Shown: one piece after another, positions 36,101 to 45,649 of the stretch
Numbering within the stretch: the stretch's first letter is position 1
Layout of the letters: each line of letters begins with the position of its first letter
Assembly (NCBI GenBank): GCA_934045905.1
Contig: OW203773.1
Span: 22,741,246-22,805,245, forward strand
Direction: 5' to 3'
Length of the DNA: 64,000 nt
DNA from: Leuctra nigra
Taxonomy: Eukaryota; Arthropoda; Insecta; Plecoptera; Leuctridae
Notes under the pieces: generated by a model
What the model saw: only the letters and a program-made list of their open reading frames with translations
What the model was told of the DNA's origin: nothing
The model's database searches: none
Program-made: the position numbers and the translations under genes

Positions 36101-37076
36101 AGTAATTCCATTGAATTGGTATTCCATTTTTCACACAGTATTTTACGATAAGGAATAACCAATTATACCCAGTGGCGCAAAAAAAATGCCCATGTTTGAG
36201 AGGTCACTATATCGAAAATATAAGATGGGGTTCTGAAATTTGTACCCATGTTAGGGAACATACCAAAATTTTATATATGCAAGTTTCAATCATTCGTGTT
36301 GAATAGGAAACAGGTAGAAATTATTGAATTTACAGTTGAAAAAGCAGAATGTACCAGATAATTGAATTGTTTGACAAATCGATTTTTTTTAGTTACTTCA
36401 TTCGTAGGTGGATTTTGGTATTTGGTTCGCCATTTTCCTTGTGGACTATGCTCAAAGAAGTATTCCATTGTAATATAGATTTCTGAATCTGTGATACCGA
36501 AATTAGTGGTCACTAATCTTTTATTTTTGTTCGTTCTGTTCAAGTTTTATAACGCTGTTATAAACCTTTTTCAACGTCTAAATTCGTAACTTTTTTTCTC
36601 AGTAATCATTTCTAAAAATTGGACACAAAGGTAAAATCGTCATATTTGTTTTATAATGTGTGTAAGTTTCAGCACTTTATCTCTTGTAGTTCTGTTGTAG
36701 TGACCACTCAAACAGGGGCAATTTTGCTTGCGCCACCCGGTGTGATGTAATGTCAAGCAAATGCTATTTGCGCTTGGTTCAAATTTCGTGATATTGGACT
36801 AATGAGACTAAAAATAAATTGTCTAAAATTGGATTAATGATATTTGACTAATGATTTTTTGAATCTTGATATCTACAATGTGTGTATTTGAAAAAATAAA
36901 ATAAAACGTACATAAAATCACCATCTACCAATAATCATTCTAATGAAATTGCCAGACACGAACTTGTATATTCGCCTACACAGATTAAAGTAACATAATG
37001 AATAAGTACCTGCACCTCCATCTATGACGTCAGCACCTGCTACAAGGACCGCGATGATCACTACAAGAGTACTCAT
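30157..37076 (-). CDS. FGF-receptor-like ectodomain protein (signal peptide plus two Ig domains)
   Basis: Exons on the - strand: 37076-37010 (signal peptide, [20 protein letters not shown]), 36080-35946, 34294-34106, 32595-32432 and 30360-30192. Phases match at all four junctions (1,1,1,0). Exons 2-3 form an Ig domain matching FGFR D2: a [20 protein letters not shown] junction, [23 protein letters not shown]. Exons 4-5 match D3: [37 protein letters not shown], and [20 protein letters not shown] with SLG...YLEV. These are FGF-contacting domains on the cell surface. The last exon may end at donor GTACGT (30191) in phase 1, as a transmembrane exon would require, or read on 11 codons to TAG at 30157, giving a 252-aa secreted protein. 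No transmembrane or kinase exon is visible in the remaining 30 kb downstream, where the + strand carries other genes. D1 and an acid box are absent. Introns are packed with transposons. Confidence 0.75.
30411..30936. mobile_element. TTAA-flanked MITE, 526 bp (old relative)
   Basis: GGTAG.../...CTACC ends are flanked by TTAA at 30407-30410 and 30937-30940. Internal words (acacaggaggtatagg, aacttgcaac) match the MITEs at 35202 and 49907, but overall divergence is high. A TTAA duplication is the piggyBac/Kolobok type. It lies in intron 4 of the FGFR-like gene. Confidence 0.55.
31258..31550 (-). mobile_element. tRNA-derived SINE
   Basis: On the - strand the head (about 31550-31485) resembles a tRNA: GAGTGGTTAACGCTCT fits an A-box region and GGTTCGTTTCC is close to the B-box. 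The body with ATCATCATAATCATTAATCC and a GCCATTAGCCTCGCTGCAG tail recurs at 40742-40845, 57365-57430 and 63170-63400. No RNA polymerase III terminator was confirmed. Confidence 0.65.
31900..32060 (-). repeat. Dispersed CCGACGGAAC-type repeat
   Basis: Inverted relative of the blocks at 290-400 and 16080-16180, with repeated 'ttcgccgacggaactttc'-type words and a shared 'ccaaaatgcatggaactttc' core. It lies in intron 4 of the FGFR-like gene. Confidence 0.5.
32690..33095 (+). pseudogene. LINE ORF2 C-terminal fragment (antisense in intron)
   Basis: The + strand reads a short frame with [20 protein letters not shown], then [10 protein letters not shown], a stop, and [10 protein letters not shown]. 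The 'NRxIRxWNxL' pattern is common at the end of LINE reverse transcriptase proteins. No poly(A) tail was found; clade not assigned. Confidence 0.35.
33104..33722 (+). mobile_element. Helitron-like element, copy C (shortened)
   Basis: It opens with TTGAGCGAGCGCCACCACGG and ends in a diverged CATTAACGCGGTACACGGGCG. The middle shares 'gggatcgtttttgaacaggatcc' and other strings with copy A. Several hundred bases of the family are missing. It lies in intron 3 of the FGFR-like gene. Confidence 0.5.
33735..34090 (+). mobile_element. LINE/SINE-type 3' tail ending in (TAA)n
   Basis: A GC-richer block ends with TAA repeats at 34068-34090. Part of it (tcaactctgccttgcc... to gtgatgacctc) is repeated inverted at 52225-52335. 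That looks like a 3' end-anchored retroelement family. No coding was recognised. Confidence 0.45.
34300..34520 (-). mobile_element. Hairpin-capped repeat, solo end (copy 3)
   Basis: Inverted copy of the first 220 bp of the family at 6189 and 27258, ending in the GTGGAGCG/CGCTCCAC cap and CTAG at 34520. Its inner edge reaches to within about 6-10 bp of the exon 3 acceptor of the FGFR-like gene (34295), so the intron end seems to be partly element-derived. Confidence 0.65.
34850..35907. mobile_element. TIR element with nested TTAA MITE
   Basis: The inverted ends TTCACACTACAC...CCCCGGGT are flanked by AGC on both sides (34847-34849 and 35908-35910), a possible 3-bp duplication. It is interrupted by the MITE at 35202-35744. 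It fills most of intron 2 of the FGFR-like gene and stops about 40 bp from exon 2. Confidence 0.6.
35202..35744. mobile_element. TTAA-flanked MITE, 543 bp
   Basis: The ends GGGGGGATGCCCAAGTAGA and TCTACTTGGGCATCCCTCC are inverted copies with one or two mismatches. TTAA lies at 35198-35201 and 35745-35748. A near-identical copy in the other orientation is at 49907-51246, interrupted by another element. piggyBac-type TTAA targeting is the likeliest origin. Non-coding. Confidence 0.8.
36168..36740. mobile_element. TIR element, GTGGCGCAA family, older copy
   Basis: The ends CCCAGTGGCGCAA and TTGCTTGCGCCACCCGG are inverted, with internal text (gaggtcactatatcgaaaat, ttctgaaatttgtaccca) shared with 60863-61687. 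It follows TA at 36166-36167. It lies in intron 1 of the FGFR-like gene. Confidence 0.6.
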
Positions 37077-37094
37077 GTTGCCGTCCAACTCACA

Positions 37095-37200
37095 ACTGTC
37101 CGAACTCTGTGCCGAATCAGCCCAGATCTGACCACTAAGGTCAAGGAGAGGTCAGACGGACATTGATAACAGCATAGTGACCTTTGTACACTCTATCGAT
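37095..37200 (-). promoter_or_regulatory. 5' flank of the FGFR-like gene, shared with the gene at 40.6 kb
   Basis: About 50-100 bp before the ATG it has a 'gaggtcag...cattgataac...gacctttgtacac' block (+ strand reading) matching 40655-40705, including a GATA-type TGATAA word. The TATA position reads TACAAA here rather than TATAAA. The proposal is from sequence similarity only. Confidence 0.4.
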
Positions 37201-37984
37201 TTGCAAGAGAAATTCACGACATTGAGAATTTTATTTAAAATTACCTAATTAGCTTTAGTTCTAAAAGTTATTAAAATAAAAAAATTGAGCGTCGTGCATC
37301 TCTAATCGGATTTTTTTCATTTTTTTTAGAGAGAAAGGTCACATGTTTTATCCGAACGAGTTTTAATTTTATATATTTCTAACTCTTCCTTAACAGTGTA
37401 TAGTTTATTTAGCACCCGAGACTTTGATTAGTTGAAACATAAAAATAGACATTTATTTTTTTTTCATTTCATTTATTTATTATTCACTCATCATTCATGG
37501 TCATACAGTAAAAATCATGGCACCACCATAAGCCAAAGGCCTGTGTTAAGGTATATGCGGAATATTAGTACAATGTGAATACAAATAGAAAACATATATA
37601 AGATACAAAATCCTGATGATAAACAATAATTACAATAAGCATATAGATGTAGACACCACTACATTAGTCATGATATACTAAAAACAATTGTGATCAGTAT
37701 AAATGTATTTTTACTTATATAACTGAAAAAATGCTAATTATACAAATGGTAACTGCATCACATACATTATACTTTTGAACTAGGAAACAGGCATATTAAA
37801 CATCTAAACCTTTAACTTAGATTAAAAGATTTTATAAGAAGCTGACGTTAGTAGAAAATTTTATAATATAGGACCAATGAAATACCCATTTCTTTGGGCA
37901 AAACTGGAGTCGACTTTTTAAATATTTAATTTTTCATTGGTATAAAACTTGTAGACATTTTAATTTTAGAAGCTGTAACTTATT

Positions 37985-38413
37985 CAGTAGATGCCTTTGT
38001 AATAATTGGGAAGAGGTTGTCATTGCCAGGCTACGAATTGGTCATAGTCGACTTACACACGGATTTTTGATGTGCCGTGAAAATCCACCTAGATGTGATG
38101 CATGTGATGCGCCATTGTCCATTCAGCATATATTATGCGAATGTGATAAATATAGTCAAAAGCGTAGGAGTCTGAATATGTCAGGGGATATCGCAGAGAT
38201 TCTTGATGACAACTCCAATAACATCGATAAGGTAATCAGATTTCTAAAGGATACTTATCTCTATTATGAAATTTAGGACCAAAATTTGATATTAAAAGTT
38301 TACATTAAAATATAAAATAAATAACAGAAAAATAATGTTTTGAAAAATAAATTGAAAAAATGGCGCTAATAACCAGGTCATTAAACGCCAAAAAAAAAAA
38401 AAAAAAAAAAAAA
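37985..38413 (+). pseudogene. 5'-truncated jockey-like LINE with poly(A) tail
   Basis: The frame holds EEVVIARLRIGHSRLTHGFL, then PPRCDACDAPLSIQHILCEC (a C-x2-C...H...C motif), and ends at 38274-38276. A 110-bp 3' UTR and an A run (about 26) at 38388-38413 follow. The domain is the end of a jockey/CR1-like ORF2. Related scraps lie at 4898 and 13326. The target duplication was not determined. Confidence 0.7.
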
Positions 38414-39023
38414 ATGTGTAATAATTATTTATAAATTAAGTTATAAATTATTTATAACTTCCTAGTTAATTTTTCATAGATTTATCACGTGAAAGTATAA
38501 AAATACTGAATTTATTCAATGCATGTTTTTTTAAAATCGTTTGACACGCAATTATTCGTTTTATGAAAATTTACAATAAACAAAGGAAGTAAACGGTATT
38601 CGATTATAAACGGTCAATAAAATCAGAGCTCATCTGCTAGAGTTATGACGAGTTAGCATAGACTTCATCGGACGATGAATATACCACTATTTTTCGACCA
38701 ATCCGTTTCTTTGAAATTTATTAAATCCTTTGTTGAGTGTACAATTTGTTTGTTTGCATTGAGCTGTTTCACATAAAGCCTAGGTAATGAGGTTTCATGA
38801 AAACGAAATATCGAAATATTGAAATATTGAAATGTTGGTTTCTATCAATTTTTCCATAAATACGTATGACCGGTGGGCTCGTACCAACTGCAAACCAAAT
38901 TCAATAATTTTTTAACAGACTCTACAACAAGATATGATGAACATTCACATCAATACAACAGATTGCACTATGAGATCTTCTTTGGAAATAATTTATCTCC
39001 AACTAGAACACTGTCTTCATTGC
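38414..39023. other. AT-rich intergenic, nothing recognised
   Basis: Short direct and inverted AT-rich words (ttataaattatttataact) and a small 'aaatattgaaatattgaaat' repeat. No gene or defined element. Confidence 0.5.
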
Positions 39024-40053
39024 ACTTGCAGACAGCTGATAAAAGGATCACCCGTGAATCCTGCTGGACAGCTACAGACTGGATTGTGGTTGACAACTTC
39101 ACACCTGGCATTCGCTTCACAATCTCCCGGGCACGTCTTTCCATACCAGCTAATCGAGCCCAACTCATTGATTTAATTATTTGCATTTTACGAGCATTTA
39201 ACGCCGAATCAATTCGGTATAACCAAACATTCTAACACTCCCATTCATAATGAAGCAGCTTAGTGCAATATTCTCCGCAATATTGGAGGTTTTACTCACG
39301 TAATTGTTGACAGTTTGAAAGTAAAGAACATTGTTCGGAAAGTAGATTTAAACACTTTATAAAGGTGATACAAATTTCTGGATAACAAAATTCGGACACG
39401 AGACAAAAGTACAGATTATTATAAGCAAGGCGAAACAAAATGAGTAGAAGAGGTTTAAACTATGGCCAATATTTCAGGTGAACCCCATAGGCCTACGCCA
39501 AAGTATCACCTACTTTTGGACTTCTCATTAATACCAACGAATGTATTGACCAGAATAGATTCTCTAATAATTGTCAGCTAGGTTTATTGTTGGTCCAATA
39601 TACCAATTTTAGATGGTTGTTAATAAGTGTTTTGTGTTACAAAACAAGTACCAGGTGCTTAGGTAACTATAGCTTAGGTACTAAGAATTTACAGTAGGAA
39701 GTCACTTGAAGGACGACCATAAAATATTTTGAATTGCTAGAAAATATTTTGTTCAGTTCTTTAGTCACTAAACAGTTGTATTGAGTTGGGCTCGATTAGG
39801 GTATGGAAAGACGCCTCCCGGGCACGGATTCTGACACTTCTGGTAGATACAAGTTATATCGTGCTCACATTCTCCGTTGATCACACACTTGGTCTTGCAG
39901 TTGGGAGGAAAACCGATAAAGTTGGATCGACATTAGTAGACGGGAACGTTGTTGATACGGTGACATTCACTGTTGGAATCGCATCGGGCAAAGCCACACA
40001 GGATTGTGATAGAAACTCCGTGCGCTGGAGATTAATAGAGAGACTAGAGTAAG
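39024..40053 (-). pseudogene. Dumpy-type EGF/DPY exon, interrupted
   Basis: On the - strand the first half reads CGFARCDSNSECHRINNVPV, an in-frame TAA, CRSNFIGFPPNCKTKCVING and CIYQKCQNPCPG. After a 680-bp insertion the second half continues DCEANARCEVVNHNPVCSCP and AGFTGDPFISC. Joined, these correspond to the EGF-DPY-EGF order of the intact exon at 58201-58500. The stop replaces the residue before a conserved cysteine. The acceptor is probably TTAATCTCCAG at about 40016. The exon lies between a signal-peptide exon (40542-40589) and nothing recognisable downstream, so it looks like a dead gene, or a dead exon of an otherwise unseen gene. Confidence 0.65.
39134..39813. mobile_element. TIR element inserted in the EGF exon (about 10-bp duplication)
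   Basis: The ends CGTCTTTCCATACC...CGAGCCCAACTCA are inverted over about 35 bp, with a 2-bp indel. The target CTCCCGGGCA is present on both sides (39124-39133 and 39815-39824). A duplication of 9-11 bp suggests the MULE superfamily; no transposase is present. The original exon order is clear from the homologous exon at 58201. Confidence 0.65.
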
Positions 40054-40541
40054 TGCAAAGATGTCTTTGGGGAGTAGAGAGAAGTTATCTGATCAGCCAG
40101 CCTCATTAGAAAGAAAGAATGTTAATTTTATTTCTCAGTAGGTAAACCAATATTTTATATTCCCAAAAATAGGAATTTTACTTGATTTACTTTTTTATTT
40201 TAGTTGATACAAAAATGATAAATGTATATTAAAAACTTATTTTAACTTAATCAGTTGCACTTTGAAATGTATCACATGCGAATCATTCCAATTAATCTTT
40301 ATTGATATTGCATATAAAGGACTTACATATACTCACATCATATTAAATAAATCAAATTAAATAAAATCTGATCTTCCACGTAACCCTCCTTTAACATATT
40401 ATTGATTATAGTAAATTTTGTATTGTATTATACTGAGCATTTAAATTTAAAAAAATCATATTCCTTTCATTTTAATCATCTAACAACAATGTCTACACAC
40501 AACTAAAGCAACGCGAATGGAATGAAGCAACTATTCGTTAC

Positions 40542-40589
40542 CTCCACATAGACAACAAGAAGCGCGATGATTTTTAGAAGAGATGCCAT
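40542..40589 (-). CDS. Signal-peptide first exon
   Basis: ATG at 40589, then MASLLKIIALLVVYVE and a GTAACG donor. It is a hydrophobic leader typical of secreted proteins. It ends in phase 0, whereas the downstream EGF-type exon (from about 40016) wants phase 1, so either an exon in between is unseen or the two do not belong together. The 5' flank carries a TATAAA on the - strand (40692-40697, about 100 bp upstream). The 41-kb gypsy element begins 330 bp further upstream. Confidence 0.5.
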
Positions 40590-40654
40590 GATGATGTCCA
40601 GAAGAAATCAGTCTTATCTCGGTGTTCAGGCTGACAGATGAGGCAGAGGTCATA

Positions 40655-40705
40655 GAGAGGTCAGTAGAAATTGATAACAACAAAGTTACCTCTTTATACA
40701 CGCAG
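40655..40705 (-). promoter_or_regulatory. Putative core promoter with TATAAA
   Basis: On the - strand GTGTATAAAGAGGTAAC is followed by TTGTTATCAATTTC and GACCTCTC, the same order as the flank at 37140-37190 before the FGFR-like gene. The TATA box is about 100 bp from the ATG, allowing a leader of about 70 nt. Confidence 0.45.
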
Positions 40706-40741
40706 AAGAACAAGAGATAAACTTCATAGTACCTGCTTATA

Positions 40742-40845
40742 TTTTGTATACTTGTGTTTAACGTCGTACTTTTATGCAACTAGGCTAAAATGACGACAAT
40801 GAATGATTATGATGATGGTTGGGACATGAAGACGAATAGGTTTAC
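40742..40845 (+). repeat. SINE body fragment
   Basis: 'tgtttaacgtcgtactttt...ctaggctaaaatgacgac...gattatgatgatggttgggac' matches the body of the SINE at 31258-31550 in the same left-to-right order. The tRNA-like head is missing. Confidence 0.5.
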
Positions 40846-41035
40846 AGGGCCGAATTAAGACCTATAGAAACTTCTTTTTTCTTAGGCCCCATGTTCGAAA
40901 AGTGTACTTTATCCAGTTGCTAATTTGTAAAATAATACATACAATTTTATCACAAGATGCATTACTATAATGATTGGTTATCTAATGAGTTTTATCCAAT
41001 TCGCTTTCATCGGAAAATTGATTTTTCTTGGTTCG

Positions 41036-41231
41036 TGTCACAGTATCGATTATCGAACTAGTGGCTCTAGTGTCGAGTAGTGGAACTACAAGATCATCCA
41101 ACATGGCCACCATTCAGCCAGAGCCATTTATTGTCAATGTATATTAATAAGTATTATATAAACAATAAAGAGTATTGAACTACTATACAAGTGTTTAGTT
41201 CATAATGCCTTATAAACCCGTACTCAAAAGA
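41036..41231 (+). repeat. 5' LTR, 196 bp
   Basis: Begins TGTCACAGTATCG and ends CTCAAAAGA. Contains TATATAAACAATAAAGAG, which could serve as TATA and polyadenylation signals. Differs from the 3' LTR by one C/T and one G/A near its right end. Confidence 0.95.
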
Positions 41232-41249
41232 TAGTGTCAGAAGTAAAGG
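41232..41249 (+). other. Primer-binding site, tRNA-Leu type
   Basis: TAGTGTCAGAAGTAAAGG directly after the LTR resembles the complement of a metazoan tRNA-Leu 3' end (TGGTGTCAGAAGTGGG form), with several G-to-A-type differences. It is typical of the mag lineage. The TAG in place of TGG would weaken priming. Confidence 0.6.
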
Positions 41250-41331
41250 TGTGAAGAAATACGCCCAAGAAAAGGTGAAGAAAAGAAACGCGCACGCGGT
41301 ACGAAAGCAAGTAGGTTCCTATACATAAAAA

Positions 41332-44300
41332 ATGGCGGCTACCTACAAGGCTCCTGCAGCGTTTGTACCGGGAGAAGCTCCGGCGGAGAACTGGTCGCGC
41401 TGGGTGCAAAAATACGAAATATATTTCGACGTGGCCGAGCTAGAAAACAAGCCACTGAAAAAGCAAAAAGCCGACCTTTTGCATGCTTTGGGAGATGAAG
41501 GCCTAGCCGTATACAACACGCTAGAATTCGCACCAGGCATCGAGGTCACGCCGAAAATCATTCTGGAAGGTATCACAAAGTACTACGTACCCTACAAAAA
41601 CACGACGTACACCAGATGGTTGTTTTTTTCGGAACAACAGGGAGACAACCAGACAATAGATCAATACGTAATGACGCTCAAACTGAGAGCAAAAGATTGC
41701 GAGTTTGGTGACCTTCAAGATTCCCTGCTAAGAGACAGGTTGATAGGAGGAATAAAAGATAGCAACATGAGAGGAAGGCTTCTAAAAGACCACACAATGA
41801 CTCTAGCCAAAGCAATAAATCTTTGTAGAGCCAACGAGGAATCCCTGCGACAATCCAGTGAGATGGGCAGAGAGGGTGCCGAAACAGTTCACTTTGTGAA
41901 TAAACACAAGAAAACTACAGAAGCAAAGAACTGTTATCGTTGTGGAGGTAAACACGGTCCAAAGAACTGTCCAGCGTTTGGGAAAACCTGTAGAAAGTGC
42001 TGAATTCCAAACCACTTCGATAGCGTGTGTCAAGCGAAACCTCAGAGCGAGAAGAAATCTGCAGTTAAACCAAAGAAAAAATCAAGAAAAGTTTACACCA
42101 TGGAAGAAACCGAAGATAATACTTCCGCGGATTCATCTTCTGAGGCCAGCTTTGATATGTCAAGCTTATAAGTCAACAGCACAGTGAGTAAAGGAAAGAA
42201 AGTGTGGAATAAAACAGTGTCAGTAAATGGGTACAAAACTCTTTTTAAACTAGACACAGGCTCTCAGGTCAACATCATAACAAGTGAAGTGTACGAACAA
42301 CTGCCTGTCAAACCACGTTTAAAGCACACTAATGTTAAAATAACAGCTTATACAGGTGACAGGGTAGACGTTCAAGGAAAATGCAATCTGACATGTGAGA
42401 CTAATAAACTTATAAAATGTTTCAAGTTTTATGTGACAGGTGGTAAAGGCTACACACCGATACTTGGAATCGAAGCCTGCGAAGCCCTGCAACTGATCGC
42501 AAGACTGTGCGAGACGAAAAGTAACGCCGAGTCTCCGAGACAGATCATTCGGAAGTACGCAGATGTATTCCACGGGGTCGGACAGCTGCCGGATAAACAC
42601 ACCATAAAGCTCAATCCGGATGCTGTTCCACAGATAAGCAACGCAAGAAAGATCCCAATCTCAATCAGAGGTAAAGTTAAACTAGAATTAAAACGCATGG
42701 AAAAGGAAGGAATAATAGTTAAAGAAACAGGACCAACAGATTGGGTCCATCCCATTGCTCTTGCGAGCAAACCGAATGGGAAATTGAGGTTATGTCTCGA
42801 CCCGAGACAATTAAACAAGTACATCCAGAGGGAACACCACCCAATTCCGACCTCTGAATCAATATTTTCTGAGATTACAGACGCCAAAGTATTTACAGTA
42901 CTCGATGCTTCGGAAAGCTCGATGCTTTGCACCATGGCTACTCCTTATGGGAGGTATAGATTTCTTAGACTTCCCTATGGACTAAAAAGTGCTCCTGAAG
43001 TCCTACAGCGCGAGATAGACTCACTCCTCGAGGGAATTGAGGGGGCGCGAGGCTACATGGACGACATCCTAGTTTTTGGTAAAGATATGGCTGAGCATAA
43101 CCAACGTCTAGCAGCCGTATTGGAGAGAGCTCGTCAGCGACACTTCCGTTTCAGCTACGAGAAACTGCAACTCGCCACACCAACTATCAGGTACTTAGGC
43201 CATAACATCACTCCTAATGGATTAGATATTCATCAAGCCAAAGTAGATGCTATCACTGCCATGAAAGCACCCGAAAATAAGGTTGGACTTCAACGCTTTC
43301 TCGGCATGGTCAACTTTTTGGGTAAATTCATCCCAAATCTTTCCAATGAAACATACCACTTGCGGCAACTACTCATTAAAGATGTTGTTTGGAGATGGGA
43401 AATAGAAGCTCAGCGTAGTTTTGAAAACCTGAAGTAATTGATCAGCACAGCACCAACGCTTTCTTTCTTCGATCCGAAGAAACCGACTACACTATCTGTC
43501 GACGCTAGTCAGTATGGACTAGGTGCTGTACTTCTTCAAGATAACCATCCCATCGCCTTCGCTTCTGTTTCACTTAATGATTCCCAGAAGAAATATGCAC
43601 AGATAGAAAAATAACTATTAGCCATAGTATGGGGCTGTGGACATTTCCACATGTATTTATACGCTTGTAGTTTTGAGGTACACACAGACCACTTACCGTT
43701 ACTAGGCATAGTGAAAAAGCCCCTAGAGAAGCTCTCGCCGAGAATTCAGCGACTTCTTCTGCGCTTCATGCGGTATGAGCCAACCTTGAAACACATACCT
43801 GGAAAACTACTGTTTGCAGCAGATACTCTCTCAAGAGATCCCAACCCATCAGCAGCTGTCAACACTGACTACCTACATGGAGAAGCTTCAGCAGTTCATT
43901 CACTTGTCAGCATCTCGGATGAAAGGAAAGAAGAATACATCAAGGATACACGAGAAGATGAAGAATTGACTCTCATCAGGAAATTCATCCGTGAAGGATG
44001 GCCTACAAAGAAGCCAACACAATCCATTGTTAATGCTTACTGGCATTGCAGGAACGAACTTCATGAAGGTGACGGTCTGATATTCAGAGGTGTCAGGTTA
44101 GTAATACCGAAGAAACGACAAAGGGAAACTCTCAATTTGATCCATCAAGCGTATCAAGGTGTTAATGCATGCCAAGCCAAAGCTAAGCAAGCTGTTTACT
44201 GGCCAGGCATGACATCGCAGATCAAGCAGATGGTACAGTCATGTACTACATGTCAGCAGTACTCAAGATCGAACACCCGAGAACCACTTCTCTCTACTGA

Positions 44301-45279
44301 AATACCAGTCAACCCTTGGGAGAAGGTGGGAGTAGACTTCTGTAAGGCAGATTCCAAGAATTACATGTTAGTCACCGATTATCACTCCAAGTTCATAGAA
44401 AGCCGTGAAATGAAGACTACAACAGCTACTGCTGTCATCGCCGAACTGAAACTGATTTTCACTACACATGGAATTTCCCGGAAACTGATCTCAGACAATG
44501 GACCACCTTTCGACTCATCATTACTTAAACAGTACTTCAAGCAGTGGGACATTCAACACATCACGTCCAGTCCCTACTATCCTCAAAGCAACGGGATGGC
44601 CGAAAGAATGATTGGTACAGCTAAGGGATTGCTCCTTAAAGCAGGAAAGTCAGGACAAGACCCTTCATTGGCTATACTAGCATACAATAATACGCCTAAG
44701 TCTCAACTTGCTTCACCTGCTCAACTGTTAATGGGTCGAAGTTTACGCACTCATCTGCCAACAACAACTCAGCAGTTAAATCCACTGAATGATACATCAC
44801 AGACATTGAAAATTCTTAAAGAACATCAAAGAAGGGATAAACAGTACTACGACTCCAAGGCGAAACCTTTGGTACCCCTCTCTGCAGGACAATCAGTCCT
44901 TCTTCAGAAAGCCAAGAGAGTCTGGGTGCCTGGTAAAATCGTGCAAGCAGACCAAACTCCTCGATCATACCACGTTGAGTCTGAAGGTTCTGTGCTGAGG
45001 AGAAACAGGCTCCACCTGCGACCGGCCATGAGTGAACCGCCTATGGTATCGCCGCGCAGCCTGCCACCAGCTCCAACTACTCCGAGTCCCACTCCGGAAG
45101 CTCCTCGCTGCAAGCCAGGTACGCCCCGATCAGTTACGAAGAAGATGCCCGAGTCGACTCCAGTCCTGAAGCCGAACCTTGTTTCGTATCCGGACAACAT
45201 AGTCGTTCCAGAAACTGGACCGATGGAGAAGATAACTCGTACTGGAAGGCTTATCAAAATGCCCATTAGATTTAAGTAA
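41332..45279 (+). pseudogene. gypsy gag-pol, single frame with four stops
   Basis: Gag starts at ATG 41332 and carries the knuckle CYRCGGKHGPKNC. TGA at 42001 cuts the second knuckle (CRKC / NHFDSVC). A TAA at 42169 precedes the protease, whose LDTGSQVN holds the catalytic Asp. In the RT, motif A (VLDAS) runs straight into SSMLCTMATPYG, so about ten residues normally between them are missing; YMDD is intact. TAA at 43435 and 43612 lie at the RT/RNase H junction and within RNase H. Integrase has the HHCC region with Tyr in place of the second His (HQAYQG), then the DDE triad (VDFC, SDNGPPF, MAERM) and a basic C-terminal tail. All pieces share one frame. The copy cannot make a working polyprotein. 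Confidence 0.85.
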
Positions 45280-45437
45280 AATCAAATATGTATCAGTACT
45301 AACAATCAAAGCATAATCTCTTCAAGATAATAATCAAAGCATACTCTCTTCAAGATAAATAATCAAAGCATAATCTCTTCAAGATAAATAATCAAAGCAT
45401 AATATGAAAATTATTAATCCTCTTTAAATATTAATAA

Positions 45438-45448
45438 TTTGGGGGACA
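45438..45448 (+). other. Polypurine tract
   Basis: TTTGGGGGACA immediately upstream of the 3' LTR (TGTCACAG), the expected position for plus-strand priming. Confidence 0.7.
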
Positions 45449-45644
45449 TGTCACAGTATCGATTATCGAACTAGTGGCTCTAGTGTCGAGTAGTGGAACT
45501 ACAAGATCATCCAACATGGCCACCATTCAGCCAGAGCCATTTATTGTCAATGTATATTAATAAGTATTATATAAACAATAAAGAGTATTGAACTACTATA
45601 CAAGTGTTTAGTTTATAATGCCTTATAAACCCATACTCAAAAGA
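45449..45644 (+). repeat. 3' LTR, 196 bp
   Basis: Identical to the 5' LTR except for two transitions, about 99 percent identity. Followed by the GTTCG target duplication. Confidence 0.95.
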
Positions 45645-45649
45645 GTTCG

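Larger units (their letters stand above)
41036..45644 (+). mobile_element. Full-length Ty3/gypsy LTR retrotransposon
   Basis: 196-bp LTRs (41036-41231 and 45449-45644) differ at only two positions. GTTCG flanks both sides (41031-41035 and 45645-45649), a 5-bp target duplication. A primer-binding site follows the 5' LTR and a purine tract precedes the 3' LTR. Gag, protease, RT/RNase H and integrase share one frame, a mag-lineage-like design without an envelope gene. The insertion is recent but the coding region is defective. Confidence 0.9.

Noticed and set aside
39786..40052. 88-aa + strand frame
   Set aside because: Antisense shadow of the broken EGF/DPY exon, which has the cysteine pattern on the other strand.
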